The position numbers were made by a program, and so were the translations under genes. This document shows, piece after piece, positions 1 to 6,535 of a stretch of DNA of 11,946 nucleotides; the first letter of the stretch is position 1, and each line of letters starts with the position of its first letter. The stretch is from positions 1 through 11,946 of the forward strand of contig MFAC01000021.1 in assembly GCA_001774455.1 (NCBI GenBank). The letters run 5' to 3'. The DNA comes from Candidatus Campbellbacteria bacterium RIFCSPLOWO2_02_35_12. GTDB taxonomy: Bacteria; Patescibacteriota; Minisyncoccia; Phycocordibacterales; UBA2163. The notes beneath the pieces are model-generated. The model ran no database searches. It saw only the letters and a program-made list of their open reading frames with translations, and had not been told where the DNA came from.

Positions 1-39
1 TAATCGTGAAAAAATAAATATCGCGACAGATGATATATT

Positions 40-531
40 ATGAATAATAAATTAAGTAAAAAACGAATAATAGAATTTATACTCATTGTCATTATTATCG
101 GGACATTTACTATAGTTTTCTTGGAAAGAGAAAATTTAAGATTTGAATATCCTAAAACAGACAAAACATCTATTCGTGGTATTTATATAAATGATATGCC
201 GATGTGGGTTGATGTCGCCGACTCGGTCAAAGAAATAAAGACAGGACTTTCAGGGAGAACTACTCTTGAGATTGGACAAGGAATGCTTTTTATTTTTGAT
301 AAGCTTGATTTTTACGGAATGTGGATGAAAGATATGAATTTTCCAATTGATATTATATGGATTAATGAAAATCTTCAGATTATTGATATAAAAACTCAAG
401 TATTGCAAAAATCTTATTCCGAAATATTTTACCCCGTTCAAAAAGCGCTCTATGTGATAGAAGTTAATGCTGGTTTTTCCGAACTTAATAATATTAAAAT
501 CGGCGATAAAGTAATTTTGCAAATTTTTTAA
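40..531 (+). CDS. Membrane-anchored DUF192 family protein
   Basis: 163 residues. Residues 10-28 form one hydrophobic segment after a Lys/Arg-rich start, so the protein is probably a signal-anchored membrane protein with its domain outside the cytoplasm. Residues about 45-160 match DUF192 as I know it: GLSGR at 69-73 (family G-L-M-x-R), GMLFIF at 81-86, WMKDM at 95-99, FPIDI at 101-105, and EVNAG plus GD near the C-terminus. The length fits a DUF192 domain with an N-terminal anchor. The biochemical role of the family is unknown, and I do not assign one. ATG at 40 is chosen because it places the hydrophobic anchor at the N-terminus. No Shine-Dalgarno precedes it; a TATATT box directly abuts the ATG, too close to act as its -10. 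Another gene may end at base 1 (TAA), but too little is visible to say. A different reductase gene follows 168 bases later with its own promoter. Confidence 0.85.
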   Translation: MNNKLSKKRIIEFILIVIIIGTFTIVFLERENLRFEYPKTDKTSIRGIYINDMPMWVDVADSVKEIKTGLSGRTTLEIGQGMLFIFDKLDFYGMWMKDMNFPIDIIWINENLQIIDIKTQVLQKSYSEIFYPVQKALYVIEVNAGFSELNNIKIGDKVILQIF

Positions 532-566
532 TAATTTAGCTTGTCTAAACATAGCGATTTTCAGGC

Positions 567-578
567 GTGTATTTACAC
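567..578. promoter_or_regulatory. 12-bp palindrome upstream of the reductase gene
   Basis: GTGTA-TT-TACAC is a perfect inverted repeat with a 2-nt centre, about 67 bases upstream of the -10 box at 645. It could be an operator half-site pair. NrdR boxes are also A/T-centred palindromes with ACA/TGT flanks, but this one does not match that consensus well. No regulator can be named from the sequence. Confidence 0.25.
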
Positions 579-615
579 AAACATTTTTTTATTTTTTAGT
601 ATGTAATTTTTTAGT

Positions 616-624
616 TTATCCACA
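616..624 (+). promoter_or_regulatory. DnaA-box match in the nrdJ promoter region
   Basis: TTATCCACA matches the classical DnaA-box consensus TTATNCACA exactly. It lies 20 bases upstream of the TATAAT box at 645-650, where a -35 element would sit; no good -35 hexamer is present there. DnaA binding at ribonucleotide reductase promoters is established in E. coli (nrdAB). Its use here is inference from a single 9-mer. Confidence 0.35.
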
Positions 625-644
625 GTTTTTTAAAAATTTTTAAG

Positions 645-650
645 TATAAT
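645..650 (+). promoter_or_regulatory. -10 box for the ribonucleotide reductase gene
   Basis: A perfect TATAAT, preceded by an AT tract, lies 49 bases before the ATG at 700. The predicted transcript would start near 657. No convincing -35 is seen. AT-rich DNA produces such boxes often, so the assignment rests on position as well as sequence. Confidence 0.45.
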
Positions 651-699
651 TATGATAGTAACTTTACTAATTTAAGGTAATTTAATTTATTCATACAAT

Positions 700-3078
700 A
701 TGTCAGATACTTTAAAAATCGTCTCAAAGTATAAAAAAATTGAAGAAATAACAGACGCCAATCTTGATAAAGAAACTTCAAAAAAATTATCAAGCGGCAC
801 AAAAAGTTATCATCAGTTTATTCCTAAAATACAAAAAAGAGGTGGCGTGATAGTTTCTTTTGATTTTGGAAGAATTGTAAAAGCAATTCACAAAGCAATG
901 ATAGCGAGCGGAGAAGGATCTCCAAAAGAAGCGGAGCTTTTGGCGCATAGAGTGGCGGGCGATGCGGCGCGTATTGCCAAGAAATATAAAAATTTTCTGC
1001 CGACGGTTGAAGGTATACAAGACACTGTGGAAAAAGAGCTTATTTTAAACGATTATGTTGCTACCGCAAAAGCATATATTCTTTATAGAGAAAGACGCGC
1101 CAAAGTTCGAGAACGAGGAATTTTTGTTCCGGATAAAGTAAAAAAGCTCGCGCTTGAAAGCAGAAAATATTTAAGAAATAATATTTTGTCGGAATTTGTT
1201 TATTATACGGCATATTCAAAATGGAATGATGCGGAAAATAGACGCGAAACATGGGTTGAGACGGTGGACAGATATATGGATTTTATGAAAGAAAATATGA
1301 AAGATAAACTTACCGAGAAAGAATACAAAGAAGCGAGAGAAGCAATCTTAAATCAGGATGTTTGTCCGTCAATGCGTCTTTTGTGGTCAGCGGGTCCTGC
1401 GGCGCGCTATTCAAATGTATGCGCGTATAATTGTTCTTATATTGCGCCAACAAGGTTGCGAGATTTCGGAGAGATAATGTATATATCAATGTGCGGCACA
1501 GGGCTTGGTTTTTCTGCCGAGTCCGAAAATGTTCAGCAGCTGCCACAGATTAAAAGACAAAGAGGAGTGAAACTTAAAACTCATATTATTGGCGACACCA
1601 AAGAAAGATGGGCGGATGCCTTTATTTTAGCGCTTGAGACATGGTTTTCCGGAAAAGATATAGATTTTGATTATTCACAAATTCGCCCTGCTGGCGCAAA
1701 ACTTAAAATTATGGGTGGTAGGTCATCCGGCCCGCAACCGCTCGTTGACCTTATTGAATTTACGAAGGAGAAGATACTCGCGAGACAGGGAAAACGGCTT
1801 AGAAATATTGATGTGCATGATATTGTGTGTAAAATTGGCGAAATCGTTGTTGCCGGCGGTATGAGAAGAAGCGCGCTTATTTCACTGTCTGATTTAGACG
1901 ACACGGAAATCCGCGATTCAAAAAAAGGACAATTTTATATAACAGAACCACAGAGAATGATGGCAAATAATTCCGCTGTTTATACGGAAAAGCCGACCGC
2001 GGAGCAATTTTTGGACGAATGGACAGCTCTTGTTAAAAGCAAGTCAGGAGAAAGAGGAATTTTTAATGCCGCAGGGTTTGAAAAACAGCTTCCGAAAAGA
2101 AGATTAAAATATTTAAAAAAAATACACGGGGATGATTTAAGCAAAGCGCTTATTCGTGTTAATCCATGCGGCGAAATTTATTTGCAGTCAAGACAATTTT
2201 GTAATCTTACGAGCATAGTAATTCGCGCGGGTGACACAAAAGAGACACTCGAAAAAAAGATGGAAATAGCGACTCTTTTGGGCACATATCAATCAACTTT
2301 GACTAATTTTAATTATTTGTCAAAAGAATGGAAGAAAAACTGCGAAGAGGAACGACTTCTTGGGGTGTCTTTAACCGGATATTATGACAATAATATAGTG
2401 AGAGATACGGATATTTTGAAAAACCTGAAAGATATCGGAATAAAAATAAATAAAAAATATGCGGAAAGATTTAAAATTAAACAATCCACATGTATCACTT
2501 GCGTTAAACCGCACGGCAATTCCTCGCAGCTTTTAGATACCGCGTCCGGTATGCACCCAAGATACGCGAAATATTATATAAGAAGAGTGAGGGTATCCGC
2601 GGCTGACCCCGTATTTCAGATGCTTAAAGACCAAGGTGTACCGTATCATCCCGAAGTCGGACAAAGAGAAGAGAGCGCGACCACTTTTGTTTTGGATTTT
2701 CCCGTTGAATCTCCAAAGGGCGCCATTGTAAGAGAGGATATAGGAGCGAAAGAAATGCTTGATGAATGGAAAAAGCTGAAAATAAATTTTACTGAACATA
2801 ATCCGTCGGTAACTATCTACATAGGAGAAGATGAGTGGATAAGCGTCGCTAATTTTCTATATGAGAACTGGGATTATGTCGGAGGACTTTCGTTTCTTCC
2901 TCACACCGACCATATTTATAAACTCGCGCCGTATGAAGAAATAAGCAAAGAAAAGTATGAGGAACTTGTCGCGAGAGTAAAAGATGTGGATTTCTCAAAA
3001 CTTATCACTTATGAAAAAGGAGATACAACAAATGGCTCAAAAGAACTTGCATGCGTCGCGGGTGTCTGTGAAATCTAA
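700..3078 (+). CDS. nrdJ: Adenosylcobalamin-dependent (class II) ribonucleotide reductase
   Basis: 792 residues. It reduces ribonucleotides to deoxyribonucleotides in the cytoplasm with a thiyl radical generated from coenzyme B12. Residues about 42-137 look like an ATP-cone (regulatory dATP/ATP domain). The catalytic barrel carries NPCGEI at 488-493, so C490 is the expected thiyl-radical cysteine and E492 and N488 the partner residues. C501 lies 11 residues later, matching the C408/C419 spacing of the Lactobacillus leichmannii enzyme; C245 in NCSY is the likely second active-site cysteine. The C-terminus ends in CVAGVC (C785 and C790), the swinging redox pair that accepts electrons from a thioredoxin or glutaredoxin. 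KPHGN and the HPRYAKYYIRR segment are also typical of the family. The length equals that of the monomeric RTPR type plus a cone. No intein is seen. A small redoxin at 11330 could be its donor. No Shine-Dalgarno precedes the start. The organism would need to acquire B12. Confidence 0.93.
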   Translation: MSDTLKIVSKYKKIEEITDANLDKETSKKLSSGTKSYHQFIPKIQKRGGVIVSFDFGRIVKAIHKAMIASGEGSPKEAELLAHRVAGDAARIAKKYKNFLPTVEGIQDTVEKELILNDYVATAKAYILYRERRAKVRERGIFVPDKVKKLALESRKYLRNNILSEFVYYTAYSKWNDAENRRETWVETVDRYMDFMKENMKDKLTEKEYKEAREAILNQDVCPSMRLLWSAGPAARYSNVCAYNCSYIAPTRLRDFGEIMYISMCGTGLGFSAESENVQQLPQIKRQRGVKLKTHIIGDTKERWADAFILALETWFSGKDIDFDYSQIRPAGAKLKIMGGRSSGPQPLVDLIEFTKEKILARQGKRLRNIDVHDIVCKIGEIVVAGGMRRSALISLSDLDDTEIRDSKKGQFYITEPQRMMANNSAVYTEKPTAEQFLDEWTALVKSKSGERGIFNAAGFEKQLPKRRLKYLKKIHGDDLSKALIRVNPCGEIYLQSRQFCNLTSIVIRAGDTKETLEKKMEIATLLGTYQSTLTNFNYLSKEWKKNCEEERLLGVSLTGYYDNNIVRDTDILKNLKDIGIKINKKYAERFKIKQSTCITCVKPHGNSSQLLDTASGMHPRYAKYYIRRVRVSAADPVFQMLKDQGVPYHPEVGQREESATTFVLDFPVESPKGAIVREDIGAKEMLDEWKKLKINFTEHNPSVTIYIGEDEWISVANFLYENWDYVGGLSFLPHTDHIYKLAPYEEISKEKYEELVARVKDVDFSKLITYEKGDTTNGSKELACVAGVCEI

Positions 3079-3109
3079 AAACTCTAAACTCTTTGTTTTT
3101 AGCTTTTTT
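3075..3109 (+). terminator. Weak intrinsic terminator after nrdJ
   Basis: CTAAAAAC (3075-3082, overlapping the stop codon) pairs with GTTTTTAG (3095-3102), and TTTTTT follows at 3104-3109. The 8-bp stem is A/T-rich with a 12-nt loop, so the termination strength is doubtful. Confidence 0.45.
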
Positions 3110-3179
3110 GATAATTTTTTCACAATATCTGTATTCTAAATACAAACACATTTATATGTTGAACTTACCCTAAATATAT

Positions 3180-3207
3180 TTGTGGTTTTGGCGGCTTATG
3201 TTATAAT
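3180..3207 (+). promoter_or_regulatory. Extended -10 promoter of rnpB
   Basis: TGTTATAAT (3199-3207) is a perfect extended -10. A weak -35, TTGTGG (3180-3185), lies 16 bases upstream. The expected start, about 7 bases downstream, falls at 3214, which is exactly the first base of the P1 helix of RNase P RNA. Confidence 0.75.
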
Positions 3208-3213
3208 ATATTA

Positions 3214-3630
3214 CAGTTCTTATGTTGGGTAGTTGCTGGTCGCGCAGAGTTTTAGCCAAGCGTGATTAGAGGAAAGTCCGAACATTTCTATGTCTTGAAT
3301 ATAGAGCAGGGTAGCAGGTAATACCTGTCTTGCCACGGTGATTTATCACCGTGGCAAAGAGGTGCGAGCAGAGACGGTTTTATTCGAAAGAATAAAACCA
3401 CCCGCTGAAGTTTTATGCGAAGGCGGGTGAGTTTTTATGGTAACATAAAAAGTGAAACGGCAAAATCCTTACCTGAATGCAAGGCCGTGTTGCGCGCGAA
3501 GCGCGTGAAGTGCCGCTTGAGCCTGATAGCGATTGATGGCCCAGATAAATAACTACACAGAACGTTCAGAGTTATCTCAAAATTATCTTTTAGCGTTTAG
3601 ACAGAATTCGGCTTATAGACATAAGAACTG
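3214..3630 (+). ncRNA. rnpB: RNase P RNA, bacterial type A
   Basis: Catalytic RNA that removes 5' leaders from tRNA precursors. The ends are set by a perfect 11-bp P1 helix: 3214-3224 pairs with 3620-3630. The P4-forming signatures are present: GAGGAAAGTCCG from about 3269, and ACAGAATTCGGCTTAT from 3601. The block GAGCCTGATAGCGATTGATGG, near 3520-3540, aligns with the E. coli segment GAGCCAGTGAGCGATTGCTGG, supporting type A. Visible helices include CAGGT/ACCTG, a 12-bp hairpin at 3330-3357, a GAAA-capped stem near 3377-3400 and a GTAA-capped stem near 3433-3452. GTAGTT near 3230 can pair with AACTAC (3551-3556) as P2. About 44 extra nucleotides lie between the P2 3' strand and the P4 3' strand compared with E. 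coli. It has its own promoter and terminator, so it is a stand-alone transcription unit. Confidence 0.96.
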
Positions 3631-3638
3631 AATATATG

Positions 3639-3668
3639 AAAAACTCGCGCCGCAAGGCGCGAGTTTTT
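3639..3668 (+). terminator. Strong intrinsic terminator of rnpB
   Basis: ACTCGCGCC (3643-3651) and GGCGCGAGT (3656-3664) form a GC-rich stem capped by a GCAA tetraloop, with an A-tract before it and TTTTT (3664-3668) after it. The A/T flanks extend the stem and would let it work on both strands. Confidence 0.92.
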
Positions 3669-3711
3669 CATTAAAAAATTTGTGTCTTATTTTATAGATA
3701 GGATATAATAT

Positions 3712-3938
3712 TCTTGAATTACGAAATACAAAAATTTACGGTCTATTTGAGTAAAAATATTTATAAGACTGTGAATTACGAAATACAAAAATTTATGGTC
3801 TGGTTGAGCAAAAACATTTAGAAGACAAAGAGATTTTGCGACCCGAGGACCTAAATTTTTGCGTTTCGTAATTCACGATATAAGATAAAGAGGTTTTGCG
3901 ATTCGAGGACCTAAATTTTTGTATCTCGTAATTTATGG
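3712..3938. mobile_element. MITE-like element copy A, interrupted by copy B
   Basis: The outer copy has a left half, 3712-3768, starting TCTT-GAATTACGAAATACAAA, and a right half, 3886-3938, ending in TTTGTATCTCGTAATTT-ATGG. The halves are mutual inverted repeats at their ends (arm of about 28 bp). Copy B plus one duplicated 7-mer lies between them. Deleting those 117 bases rejoins A into a 102-bp core (3716-3934 minus 117) that aligns end to end, without gaps, with copies B and C. A TAATAT 6-mer flanks it directly (3706-3711 and 3939-3944), a plausible target duplication. It has no coding capacity. A differs from C at roughly nine positions, more than B does, which fits its being the older insertion. 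Confidence 0.85.
3769..3878. mobile_element. MITE-like element copy B (nested insertion)
   Basis: A 110-bp insertion inside copy A, flanked by exact 7-bp direct repeats TATAAGA (3762-3768 and 3879-3885). The 102-bp core, 3773-3874, runs from GAATTACG to CGTAATTC. The inverted arms extend to GTGAATTACG/CGTAATTCAC (3771-3780 and 3867-3876). Inner complementary bits, GGTC/GACC and GCAAAA/TTTTGC, would let a transcript fold into one long hairpin. The core differs from copy C at six of 102 positions by my count. It carries no ORF, so it would have to be moved by a transposase encoded elsewhere. Confidence 0.88.
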
Positions 3939-3944
3939 TAATAT
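3939..3944 (+). promoter_or_regulatory. Possible -10 box upstream of the O-antigen ligase-like gene
   Basis: TAATAT in the context GGTAATATA, 42 bases before the ATG at 3987. The same GGTAATATA string occurs just upstream of lepA (8579-8586). It coincides with the presumed right-hand target duplication of mobile element copy A. No -35 is evident. Confidence 0.35.
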
Positions 3945-3986
3945 ATCAAAATTAGATTATTAGTATTTATTTTAATCAATTATTTT

Positions 3987-6401
3987 ATGGAATACGCAAC
4001 ATTAAACACAGAAGACAAAGACAAAACACCTTTTTTAGAAAATTTATCGCTTTACATAATTACAGGAGTTGTGTTTCTTCTTCCTATTTTTTTTATCCCG
4101 TCTATTTCAGTGCCATTTTTGTTTACAAAATCACTTTTGATTTTTATAAGCATACTTAGCGCATTCTTTTTGTTTTTGATTTCTAAATTAAAAAGAGGCG
4201 TCCTGACGCTTCCAAGAAATCTTATCATATTGACCGCATGGACAATACCTCTTGCGTATTTTATATCTTCGCTTTTTTCAGGGAATATAGGAAAATCGCT
4301 ACTCGGACAAGGTTTTGAGATTGATACATTCGGATTTTTCGCTGTAATGGCTCTAATGCTTTCCATTGTCCCTCTTCTTTTTAGAACAAAGGAGTCAATT
4401 TTTCGCATATATATAACTTTTGGATTTTCTTTTCTGCTTCTTGTTTTGTTTCAAGGGCTTCGCTTGCTCTTTGGAGATAATTTTTTATCATTCGGCATAT
4501 TTATAGATTCAACGGCAAATCTTATTGGAAAATGGAATGATCTCGGTATATTTTTTGGTCTTATTTTAATGTTATCGCTAATAACGATGGAGGGTCTATC
4601 TCTTAATAAAACACATAAGATAATTATGTATATTATTTTTGCCCTATGTTTGTTTTTTCTATCGGTAATTAATTTCTTCTCCGTATGGATTGTATTGGGA
4701 ATATTCGCGCTCGGATTATTTATATATAATTTATCAAGAAATAAGATTAAATCCGCGGGAGACGATATGTCTCTTGATAATCAAACAATCATAGTTCAAC
4801 AACATTCAAACAAAACATTAACGGCATCGCTTATTGTTTTGATAATTTCAGTCGCATTTATTATACAAGGAACTTTGATTGGCGGATATTTTTCTTCCAT
4901 ATTTAAGACTTCGCAAATTGAAGCGCGTCCGTCATGGCAGAGCACAATTGATATAGCGAAAAATACATACGATAAAAATATTTTATTTGGTTCAGGACCT
5001 AATACATTTGTCAATCAATGGACGCTCTTTAAACCGCAATCAATCAATAATACGCTATTTTGGAATATTGATTTTAATTCCGGAATAGGCGCGGTCCCGA
5101 CATCATTTATTACGGCGGGACTTTTAGGAGGTATTGCGTGGTTTGCTTTCTTTATAATTTTTCTATATAGCGGTTTTAGAATATTAATCATCAATTCCAT
5201 TGAAAATATATCCTCATATTATCTTTCTTTGTCATTGTTTTTAAGCAGTTTATATTTATGGATATTTACGGTAATATATACGCCAAATGCCGTAATTATA
5301 ACCTTTGCTTTTCTTTTAACAGGTATGTATATAGCGTCTCTGCGTTATATGCCGACAGCGCCAATAGAAAAAGAAATTTCATTTGTTTCAAATCAGAGAA
5401 TAGGATTTATCTCAACGCTTATACTTTCGGTTTTGCTTATTATAAGCGCTGTTTCTCTCTATATTATAGGAGGACAGTATATTTCATCAGTATTGTTTCA
5501 AAGAGCGTTAATCGCGGCGAATATTGACGGGAATCTTGAAAAAGCTCAATCAAAAATCAATAATGTCATAAAATTCGGTAGCAGTGACAGATATTATCGT
5601 TTTGCGTCAGAACTTGATTTGGCGCGAATAAATATTTTTTTATCTCAATCTCAAGAAAACGAAGACATAAATAAGAGACGAACAGAATTTCAAACATTAC
5701 TCGGAAGCGCCATAAGCAATGTTCAAAAAGCCATAAAAGTTGATAATAAAAATTATCAGAATTGGTCAATGCTCGGAATAGTATACGGGTCTATGGTTCC
5801 TTTTGGCGTGGAGGGCGCGTATGAAAACGCCAAGCAGTCATACGAAAAGGCGATAACTTTTAATCCGCATAATCCGTCGCTTTATCTGGCATTTGCGCGT
5901 CTTGAGCTATTGCGACCTAACGCAAATATGAAAGAAGCAGAAAAATTTATTTCACTGGCTCTTAATGAAAAAAATGATTATACTGAAGCGATATTTTTGT
6001 TATCGCAAATTCAAGTGCAATCCGGGGATATTCAAGCCGCAATAAAATCAGCAGAAGCCGTGGCATTTTTAGAGCCGAATAATCCGATATTTTTATTCCA
6101 ATTGGGACTTTTATATTCTAATGTTGAAGATAACGAGAAAACAATATCCGCTCTTGAGAGAGCCGTGGCTCTTAATAATAATTATTCAAATGCAAGATAT
6201 TTTCTTGGTATAAATTATTTTAAGACAGGAAGAGTGGAAGATGCTATAGAGCAGTTCAAAATTGTTTCTGACCTAAATCCTGATAATCAAGAAGTTAAAA
6301 CTATTATTCAAAAATTAACAAAAGACGAAGACCCTTTTGGCAAAAATGATATTAATGACGATATAATAAAGAGAAAAACCTTGCCTATTGAAGGAGAATA
6401 A
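3987..6401 (+). CDS. O-antigen-ligase-like membrane protein with C-terminal TPR domain
   Basis: 804 residues. Residues about 20-500 contain roughly a dozen hydrophobic segments, interrupted by a hydrophilic stretch near 250-275 and an external-type loop near 305-370. That loop contains ARPSW (313-317) and LFGSGPNTF (333-341), which resemble the Wzy_C/WaaL pattern (conserved Arg, then G-x-G-x-N-x-F). From about 525 the protein becomes soluble and carries several TPR-like repeats, for example around 612-630 (AKQSYEKAITFNP) and 733-767 (ARYFLGINYFKTGRVEDAI). WaaL/Wzy enzymes transfer or polymerise undecaprenyl-linked glycans outside the cytoplasmic membrane; the TPR part may recruit a partner. 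The substrate is unknown. It lies directly upstream of a flippase-family gene on the same strand, with a 134-bp gap, which suggests a linked role in envelope glycan export. No Shine-Dalgarno. The start is supported by the hydrophilic N-terminal lead-in before the first membrane segment. Confidence 0.82.
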   Translation: MEYATLNTEDKDKTPFLENLSLYIITGVVFLLPIFFIPSISVPFLFTKSLLIFISILSAFFLFLISKLKRGVLTLPRNLIILTAWTIPLAYFISSLFSGNIGKSLLGQGFEIDTFGFFAVMALMLSIVPLLFRTKESIFRIYITFGFSFLLLVLFQGLRLLFGDNFLSFGIFIDSTANLIGKWNDLGIFFGLILMLSLITMEGLSLNKTHKIIMYIIFALCLFFLSVINFFSVWIVLGIFALGLFIYNLSRNKIKSAGDDMSLDNQTIIVQQHSNKTLTASLIVLIISVAFIIQGTLIGGYFSSIFKTSQIEARPSWQSTIDIAKNTYDKNILFGSGPNTFVNQWTLFKPQSINNTLFWNIDFNSGIGAVPTSFITAGLLGGIAWFAFFIIFLYSGFRILIINSIENISSYYLSLSLFLSSLYLWIFTVIYTPNAVIITFAFLLTGMYIASLRYMPTAPIEKEISFVSNQRIGFISTLILSVLLIISAVSLYIIGGQYISSVLFQRALIAANIDGNLEKAQSKINNVIKFGSSDRYYRFASELDLARINIFLSQSQENEDINKRRTEFQTLLGSAISNVQKAIKVDNKNYQNWSMLGIVYGSMVPFGVEGAYENAKQSYEKAITFNPHNPSLYLAFARLELLRPNANMKEAEKFISLALNEKNDYTEAIFLLSQIQVQSGDIQAAIKSAEAVAFLEPNNPIFLFQLGLLYSNVEDNEKTISALERAVALNNNYSNARYFLGINYFKTGRVEDAIEQFKIVSDLNPDNQEVKTIIQKLTKDEDPFGKNDINDDIIKRKTLPIEGE

Positions 6402-6421
6402 ATAAAAAATAAAAATATAAG

Positions 6422-6435
6422 ACGAAAAATTTCGT
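6422..6435. repeat. 14-bp palindrome ACGAAA-AA-TTTCGT
   Basis: A perfect inverted repeat just after the stop codon of the ligase-like gene. The arms share ACGAAA/TTTCGT with the tips of the mobile elements in this window, so it may be a decayed remnant. It may also simply be a small 3' hairpin. Confidence 0.3.
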
Positions 6436-6449
6436 AAAATATCCAGACG

Positions 6450-6470
6450 TGTTTACAAGGTTGGTAAACA
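6450..6470. promoter_or_regulatory. Operator-like inverted repeat TGTTTAC-N7-GTAAACA
   Basis: Perfect 7-bp arms, 6450-6456 and 6464-6470, separated by AAGGTTG, located 43 bp upstream of the -10 box of the flippase gene. The spacing of about 14 bp between arm centres is compatible with a dimeric DNA-binding protein. As an RNA it would be a modest hairpin without an immediate T-run, so it is a poor terminator. No regulator can be named. Confidence 0.35.
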
Positions 6471-6512
6471 GGTCGGTGTTTTATTATTATGGAAAAAATA
6501 ATTAAGAACCTT

Positions 6513-6518
6513 TATACT
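6513..6518 (+). promoter_or_regulatory. -10 box close to the flippase start codon
   Basis: TATACT ends 17 bases before the ATG at 6536, so transcription would begin about 10 bases before the coding region, leaving almost no leader. There is no clear -35. Confidence 0.4.
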
Positions 6519-6535
6519 ATATCGTATAAATTTAT

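Noticed and set aside
535..549. TTTAG-cttgt-CTAAA hairpin after the DUF192 gene as a terminator
   Set aside because: Five A/T-rich pairs with no following T-run; too weak to call.
532..699. Possible cobalamin riboswitch ahead of the B12-dependent reductase
   Set aside because: No B12-box-like or multi-helix GC-containing structure; the spacer is mostly A/T tracts.
3712..3938. CRISPR array reading of the repeated 30-mers
   Set aside because: Only two direct and two inverted copies of the arm, explained fully by one palindromic element inserted into another; no regular spacers or cas genes.
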